A DNA stretch of 64,000 nt. Source: Trichoplax sp. H2 (Eukaryota; Placozoa; Uniplacotomia; Trichoplacea). The position numbers and the translations under genes were made by a program. Positions 14,233-28,500 of this stretch are shown piece by piece (within the stretch, counting starts at the first letter, position 1; each line of letters begins with the position of its first letter). The notes beneath the pieces are model-generated. The model saw only the letters and a program-made list of their open reading frames with translations. It did no database searches and was not told the DNA's origin. The stretch is from assembly GCA_003344405.1 (NCBI GenBank), contig NOWV01000158.1, positions 62,001-126,000 of the forward strand, in the 5' to 3' direction.

Positions 14233-14280
14233 ATTACCATAGCAACGTTAGAGCGCGTGGCGTCACTGCGCTGTGATTGG
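14233..14280 (+). promoter_or_regulatory. Candidate rootletin promoter: RFX X-box, CRE-like site and CCAAT box
   Basis: At 14233-14246 the sequence ATTACC-AT-AGCAAC fits the X-box consensus RYYNYY(N1-3)RRNRAC bound by RFX factors, which drive ciliary genes in animals. It sits in a locally GC-rich stretch (gcgcgtggcgtcactgcgct) that also has a TGACG-type half-site in inverse orientation. An ATTGG (inverted CCAAT) follows at about 14276-14280. The next plus-strand gene is rootletin, a ciliary gene, whose first confirmed coding exon begins 2.2 kb downstream. This implies an untranslated first exon and an intron ending at 16492. Promoter assignment is inference. Confidence 0.5.
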
Positions 14281-16492
14281 TAGGATGGACAAACAGTTAG
14301 GTGTTTAATTTGAACTTATCTATATGTGAGAACAATGTTATCTATTATAATCCTTCTTTGTTTCGGTTAATTTAAATAGAAAGGGGCATTTTTTTTTTAT
14401 ATGGAGAGAGGGGAGCAACTGCGTCTTAATCCCATTCGTCAAGTAGTCTATTTCTACTTCCTCCTCCCCCTTACTTCTACTCATTTGGATAGGCTAATAC
14501 GGTTTAAGGAAGGTCTTACACACCGATCGACGTGATCTTATAACATATTGAAATCAGGTAAAGTTGAAAAAAGAGGAAAAGAAGACATAGGCAGGGGATA
14601 TCTAAAAATAAAAACAATCTTTTACATTGTTGACATCATTGGCTTCATTACCGTTAATCAAGGTTAGAATTAAAAATAATGATGGCATTTTCTTCATCGT
14701 TTGATGAATTTATCGCCCATTTTTTGTTCATGCTCAATTTCAAACTTTTACTTTACTATTTTATGTCGGTTATTTTGCCATCACTTAATTGTCCATCTTC
14801 AATTTCTCACTTGATCCTCCTTCACACTTAAATAAATGAAATAGTGCAATAAACAAGTACGTAATTAATGAAAATGAACTTCTATCTACTGTTCACGGCT
14901 TAATGACTCGTCTCTTTGATATGGGTTATCTCGTTGTGCTTCATGGACATTAATCGAGCTGATTGATTTGATTCTATCAGTAGTCCTACCCACTTGTGAA
15001 AGTCAATGCTAGTTTAGCTCTATGATCTTTATGATTTTACCTAATTTATCGAATCATGATCATCCAACGGCACACGATGAGTATCCTTAATTAGTGGCTA
15101 GGCATAAAAAAGGAAAAAAGGCTGTCACAGAGTAGATAGCGTCCTATCATTATACCAACTTGATTTACAGTAAATATGTCATGGGACTTTTAGCTTATCA
15201 ATTTTTATATATTAGACTGTTGCTAATGCATAATTTTGCCTATAAAATATCAAACAACGTCTAGATTGATCATTCTTGAAAGGAAAATGGAATATATCAC
15301 ACTTTATTGCTCAATTATCTCATTTGATCATGATAGGAAACTATCCAGACAATGATTGACAGTACATTTAGCGCACACGTTTAACTTTTGCCTACGCTTA
15401 ATCTTGATCCAATGCCAAGTTGAAATACTTCATCATCCAAACTCTTCTTACATAAAGGATAGAAATATTAAAAATGTCATCAGGATAATGATAGCTCATC
15501 TATTGGAAAAATGTATCGCACAGATCAGTGATATTTCTACCCGTAACCAGGACGAAATAGGATAGAATGACTAGTGATTGTCAATGGAGTATAAATTACA
15601 TCATGGTTTATACGAATATTTCAGCTAATGTTAGCACCGTACTGGAACGAATTAATGCATCCATAACAGCTTTTCAATGTCTCCATTAAATCTTAATAGG
15701 AAGATTGCATTCAGTGCAGACTTGAAATAAAGCGATTACCTAGCCACAGTCATGTCAGGGATATAAGCTCAATAACGGACTGATAATATAATGTCGATAG
15801 TAGGAAATGAGTATCGCAAAGTATTGAAAGGGACAAAGATCAAGATAGTTTGCTTATAGAATGGTTCTCGTCTAAACAGTCGATAACTTCAATTATTGAG
15901 AACAAGGCAATATTGTAAAAAGTCTAAAAGTAATGGATCATAAAATTCCTCTTTTTCTGGTCAATGAACCACTTCACATGATGAATTAACCGACTTTCAA
16001 TGATTGCTTGGGTTGCTAGAATTAATTACATTAGCTTGTGGCCTTACAGTGGTTGATGTAGATATTTTAGTCTATCATGAACACGATTTTTACGTTCATT
16101 TTGCAAATGAAATGACCGAATAATGGATTTTCCCCATATAGTTTGATCTCTATTTTCAATGGATAGTCTGTAGAAATTCGATTCTACTCGCTGACCTTTT
16201 ATCATCAATAACCTAGAAGAAAACAAGGTCTGCTAAAATCATAGAATTTTATCCCACTAACTCAGTATCATTTCATCTAGTTGATTTAAAACTGTCAGCC
16301 TATAATTTATTGAAGTTGCTGATTTTGAAAGAAATAAAGTAGGCCAGACAATCAGCGATTGATTGCACTTACTAAATACTATCTAGAACAGGATATGGGT
16401 GAAAAATCTAAACTATCCGAATCCTAAGTAGATGCTAAATGATTTTTTGTCAAGACTAACTTTTAATCTTCATTTTGCCTCTATTTTTCTAG
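14281..16492 (+). other. Probable 5' UTR exon and first intron of rootletin
   Basis: No coding exon could be supported here. A good acceptor (pyrimidine tract then TAG, ending at 16492) precedes the ATG exon, so at least one upstream exon is expected. Vertebrate rootletin has about 75 more N-terminal residues than start at the ATG used here, so a small coding exon could be hidden in this stretch. No in-frame donor was convincing: an ATG-led open segment at about 14401 would splice out of frame. Confidence 0.35.
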
Positions 16493-16502
16493 ACGCCACA
16501 GC

Positions 16503-19500
16503 ATGTCATCGCCTACTGTTCAGAACTTAAACGATGAAAATCGTTTACTTCAAAATGAATTAAATCGCGTTGAAGATATGCTGGCAGTATCACGAGCAGA
16601 ACGTGATGAAATCTATTCCAAGTATTCAGCAGTTAGCGAACGTGTAAGTAGCAAGATGTTGATAGAAATAATATCAATTTGATCATGATTGTAGTCCAAA
16701 AACGACTTTTACCCAACTTAGTCAAATAGTACAACAATTTGACAAAGGGATTGTATTTAATTAAATCATGGAACGATATTTAAAGAAGACTTTCTTTATA
16801 TTTTATTTGAAGATCGATTATGCCACGTGTTTCAAATCATCATCCACTAGAATCTTAAAGTTAATAATGTTATAAATTCTATTTTACGCACTTCTTCCTA
16901 ATTTAAGAGATGACTTTGATCGCCATTTTTAACTTCAATTGTTGATCGTTAGAATGCATATTTAAAGAGTTTCTTGGCTATTCTTTTCCTCGTTTTACGT
17001 TCTATTTTCGCTACTTAATATTTCTAGCTGGCTTTGAGTAAGCTACAGACTAAATATCCTAAGGCTAGTTATAATATTTTATATTTTACCAATAGCACAT
17101 AAGCGTATAATCAAGTGGATTATAGAAGATTTAATCATCGTACTATACGACAAGTTGTTTAGTTTTTACTATCGCCAAACATCTTCCTATGCCAACGTCT
17201 CGGTGTATAGTTAAATCAGAGGTAGAGTAACGCCTTGAAGGCATCAAAAATAGTATATAATCTGATTCTTGCCGCAATCAGACATAGATTTCACCGAATA
17301 TGCTGATATAGTCCTCAATCTTAAATTAATTATTAACAATGAGATAGAGGAAGTTAACCATGACCTATAAATATTCTCAATTCATGTTCATTCGAATTGA
17401 TTTCAATCTTTTCCTCTCCTCTAAACACAATTCAAACTCTGAAATAAGCGAATTATTACCGTTAAAATGAGAATACTTTGTGCTCTGGTGATAGTATTAG
17501 GATAATCAATTTAGCTACAGCAATTGCTATTTCTGTTAACCGTTTGATCTAGATATGATCAACTACTTTGGTGATTGATTGCAACTCTGTTGTGTTTCTT
17601 TGAGATTGTATTCAAATTAATTTCAGTATTTGACGGCCGTAGATTTTTGCTTAATATTACGTACTGTAAAAATTCCGTATATTAGTATACAACGACGATC
17701 CATTTTATAGATGATTTGTGTTTATAAAAAAAATCTTTAGATAGTAGTTATATCAAAGACTTTACCGGTTGATGAATACTATATTTTCTCGTAAAAAGAA
17801 TAGTTCATAAATACGAAAAGATTCTAGATTAGTTTAGACACCTAATCCGAGATGATAGTTTCATTTGGAATTTAAAAATAACGGATAATCATTGTGATTT
17901 CTAAGTAGAAATTGTTTTGTATACTCTACTATATCGTCTTAATTAACTCCAACAGATTTATTGACCATCATGATGATAAACAAATCTTAACCAGATTTGG
18001 GCCTTTGGTAATATCAAAGTATCGTTCATCTCGGGAAAGCATATTTTAGCATACATATATAAGAAAAGGCTGTATTTAAAGGAATTTTCCCCCTATAATT
18101 TGTCTTGGGAGTCTTGTTCTTCATCAGTCTTTTTCTGTCATGGATGCAATATACTTAAATCAATTACTTATACATACAAAGGCTATTCTATTCTTAATGC
18201 CTCCTACTGCTATAATTAACTATTGACGTGTAAAAATTATATTGCACCTGCTCCCCCCTGCAACGCTAGTATATTTTTAATCGGTAAAAGAATCGCTGCC
18301 CACTAGTCTCATGACTTGAATTCAAAGTTGACTCAATTTAGATTGAATAATATGCAACTGCTATGGGAATTAATCGCTCTGTAACGATAATCTTACTGTA
18401 AACATAGCTAATTACTCAAGCTGCCGAAATTAATTATAATTATAACGGTGATGATATGAACAACTTTATTGACTTATCCGACAAATCATTATTATGTAGT
18501 TGGATGCTATAGTGTAAGGTTGATATAGGGTTACTATAGCTTAATGTAATTAGTAAAGTTCTATGCTTTATCCTAATTGATGGAATAAACAGTTATTCAA
18601 GGCTGAACTTATTTTTAATTTAAATAGTATCGAGTAATTTTAGTATATTAATGTTATTTGAATAGCAGCTAGTTTAGAAGGGGTTTCCCTTCCTTTTCGA
18701 GATTGACAAAATCGCTATGCTAAATACGATTATCTTAGTTACGTAAAGCAATTTATAAAAATTTAGAAGCACCCAAGTTTGAACACAAGGATAGTTACTG
18801 TATGAATTTATAGCTTTCAAAATTCAGTACTATTCGGATAATGTCCGCAGATCGTCTTTATTTATCTAAAACAGTCCGCAAGGCGTTTCCTTCTATTTTA
18901 TGATTGATTTTAATAGCGAGTACAATTAACTGAGTTATATAGTTATTTCTGAATTTATAGCGATGAAAAATTCAGCAAAAGTACCGCTGGATAAGCGACT
19001 TTGAAGCGAAATCGAGCTAACTCCACATAACATTAATCGAGTAGTCGGTTTCTATTTGCATGATAGGGATGAAGTTTAGTTTATTATATTGCTATTTTTA
19101 GTCAACCGGAAAGTCGTTTTTCATTAAGCGTATTCTATTTGATTGATTGCTGACAGTAGTTGATAGACAATTTAAACACTCTATTTTCACTGATTCCATA
19201 CCCTGGAATTATTGAATCAACGGATGACCATTTACCAACCATCTAAATTATATCTAAACACCTTAATTAGCTTGCAAAAAGAGATTATGACTATGTCGAA
19301 TTCATTAAACACAGCCATACCTAGAACAATCATCATTGATCATCGACTAGTCCTTCAACTGACCTTTGCACAACATTGCCCTTAATCGATCCATTTGTAT
19401 CGTCAATATGGGCAGTTAAGGATGTAATTGAAAATTCGAATCACTTTATTGTTTATCATCCATTGATATTGTTATCATTTATTTCAATGGATTATTCTTA

Positions 19501-22500
19501 TCGATCAGTCTTGTCTGTATTTTCGACTAGACTATCAATAGAATGTGTCTACTTAAATACAATAGTTATCAAAGCCAGATACTATAAAATTGTAGATAGA
19601 GTCGAGAGTTTAGAAAATTGTTTTTACTATTGTCTACAGCAAGCAAGGTTGCTATTTTTCATCCATTGTCAGTTATCTTTCAAAACATTTGATATCTACT
19701 GTTAAACTATCTCTCCACCGCGACAACTATGGCAAGAAGGGTATCAATGAATAGCTATCTTAGATAACATTGATCTTATCTATATTTTATCTATGCTAGT
19801 CTAAGCAACTAAGAATTGAATATCGATTTTACTGCTATTCTGCAATATTTGCGTCAACATTTTCTTCCATTTTTTCAATTCCTATCATCATAAACGGAAC
19901 ACTGCTTTCTATACAATTCTTTCTACATTATAGCTAGCCCGAGCTGCTTTAATTTTGCTTTTTAATACTACGACATTTACAAGAGAGAACGTCAGCTAAA
20001 TCGTAGATACTTTCAATCCAAAATGATGACTATTATAAAATCGCAGACTTTTCTGTAGAATAGAAATACCGTACTTGTACATATATAAAGCCAGTATTCT
20101 CTCCGGACCGATGATGATTAGAATAGTTGATTTTATGCAGTTTCGATTTGGTGAAATGATATTTGCTTCAATTTAACTATGGTTTAAAGGCATCCTTTAG
20201 ATGAATAAGTACGATAGAACATAAGATTGAAATTCCTTTTGCTATTTTCCTTGATGTAAGGAATAATAAAAAAGAGGCAAATTCTAAATAAGTTTGAATT
20301 TTAATAAGAAGCTATTTCGGTCAAAGCTATTAAAATTCGAAGCCTTTTTAGACAAATAATGACGATAAAAATATAAGATTGATTTCGCATTTACTAATTT
20401 ATTTAGTATATAGAGAGTGATTGTAGAAAGCAATTACGGCTTGACTCTAATATGTTGATATTTCATCTCATGCAATGAATGTTAAAAGCCTCGTTCAGGC
20501 AAATAGGACTGAACATAGGTTTAAGGTCTACTATATGAAATAAGGACAATTTGTTTAATAAGGATCATTTAATGAGTTTTTTAAATCATCAATTATCTAA
20601 ATAAGTGGGAAATTGATTGATTTTATAATTGAAAGCACTTATTTTTGATGGGTAAGATTGACAGTGTTTAACTCTATCTCTATGTTCTCTTTAGTTGGAG
20701 CAACTGCTTCAAGTTTCGTCTGGTGATATTGAACGCGATACAATGACTCCAGATATCGGATTAGTTCATCAAAATGTCTCGTTGAGATCAAAGTTAGAAG
20801 ATGAACATAATACTTATAAACGAAAGATACAAGCGTATCAGGATGGACAGCAACGACAAGCCTTGCTCATTCAGAAATTGCAAAGCAAAGTAAGTTAAAG
20901 GCTGGAGATTGATCGCATATGATTTTTATTATTACTGGTCTCCCATCATTGATTTATGATGAAAGACTATAGGCTATACAACGGCGATCGGCTGTAATTG
21001 ATTTATTATTGTTTACTGAATAAATTATTCATCAATGGAAGTTAAGGCGACAGATTTTTCATCACCTTCTATTGAAAATGTTATAAATGCACAATCATCG
21101 GATGGCCCCTTCCATGTATTGATCATTTTCATTTTTAATTTTTTATAAGGTTTTACAGTATAAGCGTAAGTGTAGCGAGCTAGAAAATCAGCTTGGAGAG
21201 AAAGCAAGATACGCAGATGGTGCTAAAGTTCAAGTAAGTAGAGTTTTCTTAACTTTATTAAATAAAAATAATTCAATTAATTAAATAGGCAAGCGCAATT
21301 ACGATTCAAATCCCACCTAGTTAATTTATTAGGTCAGCTCCATTATTGCATCGACAGTCGCAATAGCTTGGCCTAGGCTTTATATATTAGTCATAAAATA
21401 TTATTTTTAGTCCTATTTTTACTACGTCAATAATTACTTGGCTAATTAATGATTATGACGTTGATTGTTACCTATGACCTTTTCGACGAAAATATTGTAT
21501 AAACTTTACATCATTTGTGTTGATTCACAAGTATTTATTAATTATGATCGCATTCGGGAAATGATTCTAAATTTTGCAGCTGCAAAGTATGGATGATTTA
21601 CAACAACGATTAAAGGAGACCGAAGACAAGTTAAGAGTAGCTCAAGATGAGTACCAAAATGAATTGGAAACTTCATTGATTAAATTAGATGAAGAGCAAC
21701 AACAGTAAGATACAGTTATGATATGTTATTTTTACTTGTCCTGTATCACCATAACAAATATTTCATCGTCAATTAATTATTAGAAATCTGAACTTGAATC
21801 AAGTTAATACCGTTTTACGAGAGCAACTTGGACAACTAAATGGACAGGTTCAACAGTTACAGAGTGAAAACCAAAAATTATTAGCAGAAACTGCTGATTT
21901 GAAAGATGAGCTAGAACAGCGTGATGCAGAAGAATTGGTAAGTTAAAATAATAGCTAGAAGGTTTACATGGATTCTATAAAGCAGAAGAGTCTTTTAATG
22001 ATTCACAATAAACAATTAAGTAGTTGAAATTAAATACCATCCTAACACTTATTATATTCACATTAAATTATAGGAACAGAAAACTATCGCACAAGGTGAA
22101 AATAATCGCCTCATGTCCTTATGGAGAACGGTCATTGCTTTCCGCAGAGAATTTGGCAATTTGAAATCAGCAACTCAAAAGTAGGCAAAATATGCAGAAT
22201 AAATTTGCAGACTTAGATGATCATGCATCTCTTTGCGCCTTTAAATATATTGATTGATGCCATTAGGGATTTATCTCAAGTACGAGCTGATGTTGTTAAA
22301 TCCGCACGAGGTGTGCACACATCCTTACTGGATTTCGAGCGAAATCTGCGAAACGAACACTATAATCTTCAGTCTGCATTGGATAAAGAAAATGCAGAAC
22401 GTCGCAATGTAAATTAATTTTAGTTTAATACCTTGTATCTTGTCTATTTTAAAACGTTATAGAAATTGTGATTGTTAGCATGTACTGTTTTGCAAAGATT

Positions 22501-25500
22501 GAAGTATAACCTGCAAGCATGACCACTTTATTCTCATACTTTATTTTCTGTTTTATTCGTAGGTTGAAGAATTATTAAAAGAAAAAGACGAAGAGATCGC
22601 AGCTCTACAAAGTGCTCATGAAAATGAACGCCAAAGCTACAAGAGCAAGTACGTTCAATTAGCTGCTTTACTATGAATCCATATATTCTGGGTTGTCCTG
22701 AATAGAAATATCTTAGTACTTGAAATTATTTTCAATTATTCATCATTTTCTGCTGAAGCAACCATGTCTTTAACACCTCTTGACTTCAATAGGATGGCAG
22801 AATTGAACGATAACTTTGCGAAACTCAAGATTGAAATAGCTAAAAAGGTAGAGGAATAGTTTTAACACAAGTTCAATCGTAATTAAGTCGATTACGATGG
22901 AAATACTTTAATAATCACCTTATACTTGCAGAATTTAAAGGTATCTAACTTGATTATACTATGCAATTCCTATTTGTAGGAAGAGATGGCTGCTGATCAG
23001 CTATCACCTGAGCAACAAGAGCTCGTGATTCTTCAACAAACTTTACGAGAGATTGCACAAGCTATCATTTCCGATTCAGAATCCATCACTCGAATTACTG
23101 TTAATGCATCAGCTGATGTTGTCGATGCTATTGGCGACACCAGCGTAGAACAGAGTATCCTTTCTCAATCGCCAAGCAAATCGAAATCCCCCAGTAAAGT
23201 TTCACCACGACGTCAAACCAAATATAAGAGTGTGCCATCAACCACAAATGTGCCACAGCTAGCGGAATCGACAATCAATGCTGTGGAAGCAGCCTTGGAT
23301 AAGAGACAGCAGCAAATTCAGGTATTCTAATTATGACTAGGCATGCTAATTTTATTTCAGTAGTCGTTGATTGGACATAACACGATCAAAGTAGTGAATC
23401 TGAGTGAATACGCAAATTTATCTCATAGGACTTGTGTGCTAAAATGAATTTATTGAGAGAAGAGCTCAGGAATACACAAGATAAATTTACCCAGAAAGAA
23501 CAAGATTATACCAATGTCTCGCGAGGTTCTGAAATGCTCCGTGAAGAAATTGAAGAATTGTAAGTTATTCAAGTTTATTGAATTAGTCCTATTAATCAGA
23601 TTGTCATTAACCATGTCATAAAAATGAAATTAGGCGTAAACACTTAGACGCAATCACGGAAGAGAAGGATAAGTTTAAATCTCAAATTGGAATTATCATC
23701 AAGTACGTCTATAACTTCTAATTGAGTTTGCTTAAGCCATCTAGAGAGAGTACATTATAATCGATAAGTAGCTCGATATTACTTTGATCAGTAGAAATAA
23801 ATGCATTCTTGATTGATTGATAATAAGTTACTAAAGCTGTTTTATCGTTGCCGGCCTATTTTGGCCAAGATATGTCTGTATCAGCCCTAGCTTTGGGCTA
23901 CTTGGATATAATAAATATCGATGTACATAGACAGATCCATATTACTTAGATTTGATTGTACATTCTTCTTTTTTTCTTTTAGTGAGAAATCGGGCTTGGA
24001 GAAAGTTCGTAATTCTCTTAATGATTATGTCCAATCGATCCAATTGGAAAACGAGAAATTGCAAGCTGCTAATGCTGAGCTACAACACCTCCGTGATAAC
24101 ATGGAAGATGAGAAAGAAGATCTAATGCGATCGAAAGAAACCGTTCAACAAGAAGTTAAACGTCATAGCAAATATATCGAGCAGCTAGAAAATAAAAATT
24201 CCGAATTGAAGCAACAACTCGTTAGTGCAAGGGAAAATAATTCACGCTTATCATTGGATAAAGATGTACTAGAACAAGAGAAAGCTCATTTAACAGAGAT
24301 GGTATCCCATTTGGAATTGCAAAGAGCAGAACTTGAATTGCAAACAACCAAAGTACGTCAAGAGGAAGCCAACTTAAGAGATGCACTCTTGAAAATGCAA
24401 TCATTGAACGAAAATCTCGGACAAGATAAGATCGATCTCAATAAGGTTATAATGCAATTTGAGCATGAGAAAGCATTACTTATCCAAGATTGCAACGAAT
24501 TACGCATGGAGAAATCAGGATTAAAAGAAGAATTGGTCTACGCAGAGCAAGAAAAAGTGAGTTGATAATGATGGATTTTATTTGAACTATCAACCAATTC
24601 TGCTTGTTACGCTAGTACTCTATAATTTTATCTACTAGTCTTAATTTCAACTTATCCTATCATTTAGCATAGGAATTGTCCTTATTCAAGGTATGATAAT
24701 ACCGATTAACGATTATGATTGGATTTAGGTTAATTTGCAAACGGAGAAAAATCAATTAGATCAAAGTCTTCAATTAGCTGAGCAAGCACGTGAAAAATTA
24801 GAAAGTGATTTAGTTGGCATCACCAGAGAAAGATCAGAACTCAATGAATCGATCAATCATCTTGCTCGTGATAAAGATGGCTTGTCGGAAGAGCTACGAC
24901 AAATTCAAAAAGATTCAGAAAGGCATAACCTTACTGCGGTGAAATTAGCCAAAGAGAAGGAGGAATTAACACGCGATAAAGCCAATGTTAGCGTTCAATT
25001 AGCCAATTCAGAACGTGAAAGCCGCAATCATCAAGAATTGATTGCATCCTTGAAGATAGAGAAAGATTCATTGGAAAGTACTGTCTTCGAATTGCAGCAA
25101 ATGAATACTAAATTGGAAATAAGAAAAGATCAACTTGAAGCTGAAAATCAAGAACTTTTGCTTTCAAAAGAAGCTTTAAATGTCGAAGTAGGAAGATTGG
25201 AGAAAGAGAAAGAAATTGAAGTTAGCAAGTTAGACCATCAATTGCAAATATTGACACAAAAGCACGATCAATTATCTCGTGACAGTGATATGAAAATGAA
25301 ACAGTTGCAACAAAAGCGAGAATCAGAATTGGAACGATTACGGAAGGATCATCAAAATGAAATTACTAAAATTGAAGAAGCCAATAAAGAATATGCTAAA
25401 CGATTATTGGGTGAGAAAGAGGAGATTTTGAATCATCATGCTAAAGAAAAGGACGCAGTAAATGATCAGTTGGTCAATTTGCAACAGAGTAAGGAGGAAT

Positions 25501-28500
25501 CCTTACTTGAAGCTGAACATGAGAAGGAAGAGATAGTTGCATCATTGATGCATGAGAAAGGCATTATTCAAGAAAAATTGAGTAGTTCAACCAAGTACTT
25601 AACCAATCTATCTGCTGAATTTGAGAAATTAAAGCGAGAATCAGGAATAAAACAAGAAAAAGATAAGGTACATTTACAATTATTTACCTTATGTGAAGTC
25701 CTTATAGGTTACAAGCTAAACTTGCAAGATATTTGTTCTATTTTCTCTACTCTAGTAGCAATCTGTAGCTAGACAATATTTTACTTTCATCAATAGAGTA
25801 TTTTAAAATCAGAAAATGGTATTCTATCTATTTTAAGGCATTCAGATTAGCTATAGTCATTTTTAAGACATTCTGATTAGTGGAAGCTGTTTATATATAA
25901 AAGCAGAGCTCTGTTGTAATATACAGTTAGCTATAAGATAATGATTGCTTATTTCTATGTAGAATTCTATTCAATATCTAATTGATTGCACTACTGAATT
26001 TTATAGAACATCATTCAATCTAAGGAAAATGATATTAAAAACTTAAAATCAAGATTAGAGGAATACCAGTTCGTATACAATTGATTTCTATTAAAGTTGT
26101 TTGATAGTGTTATAAAATTAGATAGACCGCTAATCTTGATTCTGCTGACTTATTTAGGAATCAAAGTTTGAATGAAATTTCCGTCCTCAAGCAGGATTTA
26201 AATGATACACGGAAAGATCGAGAAGGCGGCCACCGTGAAAATAACGAATTGAAATTGCAATTGAAATTAGCTGAAGAAGCTCGCGATGGATTACGACGAG
26301 ATTTAATCGATAGTCAGCGAAGAAGCCGTGAATTAGAAAGTATGCATGAAGTATCACGACAGGAAATATCTGAATTAAAGCGTTCCTGTAAAGATGAACA
26401 ACATGAGAAAGACACAGCCAAGAAAGCAGCGGAGGAATTGCGCCATAAAGTCAAGCAAAGTGAAAATAATCGTGTCGCTTTAAAGCGTGAATTAGATGAA
26501 ACGAAGCAGAAATTAAGCGTTGCAGATGATAGCCGTAGCTCATTGCAGAAAGAAACTGAAGAATTCCGAGCTAATTTGCGTGATGTAGAGAAAGCAAGAA
26601 TGGATGCACGCCGCGAATTACAAGAATTACGCCGACAAGTTAAATTAATGGATGGTGAACGGCAAACTATGATTAAAGATATCCATGATTTGAAGGATAA
26701 ATTAGCTCATGATGATGAAATTCGTGAAGAACAACGACGTGAATTATATCAAACTAAGCAACGTCTAGTTGAATCGGACGCTGGTCGCGATGCTGCACAA
26801 CGCGAAGTAGCTAATTTGCAGCGTAAATTAAGTGAAAATGAAGAAAATTTCAGAGTCAAAGAGCGTGAATTCCAAAATTATGCTGATGATTTACGCCGAG
26901 TTGAGAAACGTACAGTTGATCGAAGTCACGAATTAGAAGCTATTGTCAATTCATTAACTGATGAGCAAGGTAATTTACGTTTGCAATTATCCACTGCTGA
27001 AGGCAAAACATCTGCACTAGAGAATAAATTAGAAAGAACTGAAAATGATAAGCAAGATGTAGAATTCAAGTTGGCTAGTGTTGCTTCCATTTTACGTCGT
27101 ACTATTGGAATTAAGCTATCGAAGACGCTAAGTCCAAGTAAATCTCCATCTCGCCATGTTAGTCCACGAAAAAGACGTGTAGCTTCTCCTGAACGGGATA
27201 CTATGGATAGCAGCAATCGCACTCGATCACCTAGTCCACGCCGAGCAACATCCAAAGCAGCTGAAATGGCAGCTGAAGTCGATATCGAAGCTGTACGAAT
27301 ATCATTAAGAGATATTGTACAAAACTTACGTGATACTCAAAAGGAACGAGATGATGCACAAAATCAAATTACTACCTTAAGGAGGCAATTGAGTGAATTG
27401 GAAGATGATCGTAATAAAGTCGAGCAACGACTTCAAAAAGTGCAGAAAGCACTCACTGCAGCTGATGATGTTAAGCGTAATACTGATGGACGCTTAAATG
27501 ATGCTCAAACAGCTCTGATGTTGCAAGAAGAAACGATTAAGAAAGCAGAACGTGAACGTAAAAGTAAGTTGAAAGTAGATACAAGTAGTGATTGGATAAC
27601 AGTGATGTAGCTTAAGTAGATGTTCTAATTACTTATTGATGCTCTTCACTATTGCAGACCTGATCGAGAAATTGCATAATGTTGAACGCAATTATAACTC
27701 TGCTGAAGCGGAAATTAAAGCATTAGAAGAAAAGAAATCACAATTGCAAAAGAGTGAAGCAAAGAAAGAAGCAGAAAGGAGATCATTAAAGGATAAATTA
27801 GATTCTACTGAAAGTAATCGTGTGAAGCTTGAATTGAAGAAGAAATCTTTAGAAAGTGAATTGCAACGCTTGCAAGTTTCATTATCGGAGAAAGAAGCTG
27901 AAAATCAAATGTTGCAAGATAAATGTGAATCATTAACTAGGACACAGAATGAGCTGGAAAGTAAAGTCCAGAGTTTGCAATTATCTGTCGAGCGGTTATC
28001 GCATGCTCTTGCAAAATCAGAAGAAGAAGAAGGCTCTCTGAAAGAACGTGTACAAGATCTTTCCATGTCGCTCAATGATAGCAATACCAATACTCAAACA
28101 CTTCATGAGCAATTCAATCAATTGCAACGTGCACTAAGTAGTAGTGAAAATGATCGACGAGTTCTTCAAGAAAGGTTGGATAAATTAAAGAGTCAGCATC
28201 AACATGCAAAGAGTCAAATCCAAAGTTTAACGGAGCAAATACAGCAGATGCACTCGGTAAGTGAATCAAATTGAGCTTAATATTGTTCCATTTTAATATG
28301 TATTTATATTGCGGATTAAATTAGCTAGCAATCAATATCTTGTACTATGCATATAATACATTTACATATACATATACATCTATTAAGTCTTTCTGTTCTC
28401 CTTAGGATGAATCCGAATCTCAAACTAAACAGCTAGAATTGGAAAATGATATCCGTGATTTACAAGAAAGATTGCGCCAATTAACAGAAACAGAACAGGA

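Noticed and set aside
14401-14442. ATG-led segment before a GT donor that could be a first rootletin coding exon
   Set aside because: Joining it to the acceptor at 16492 puts the rootletin frame out of register.
19376-19705. 109-codon open frame in rootletin intron 1
   Set aside because: Starts without ATG, no recognisable pattern; one or two frames this long are expected by chance in 64 kb of this composition.
26926-27255. 109-codon minus-strand open frame, and similar ones at 24222, 27905, 28420 and 28808
   Set aside because: These lie antisense within or overlapping confirmed rootletin exons and reflect its codon use.
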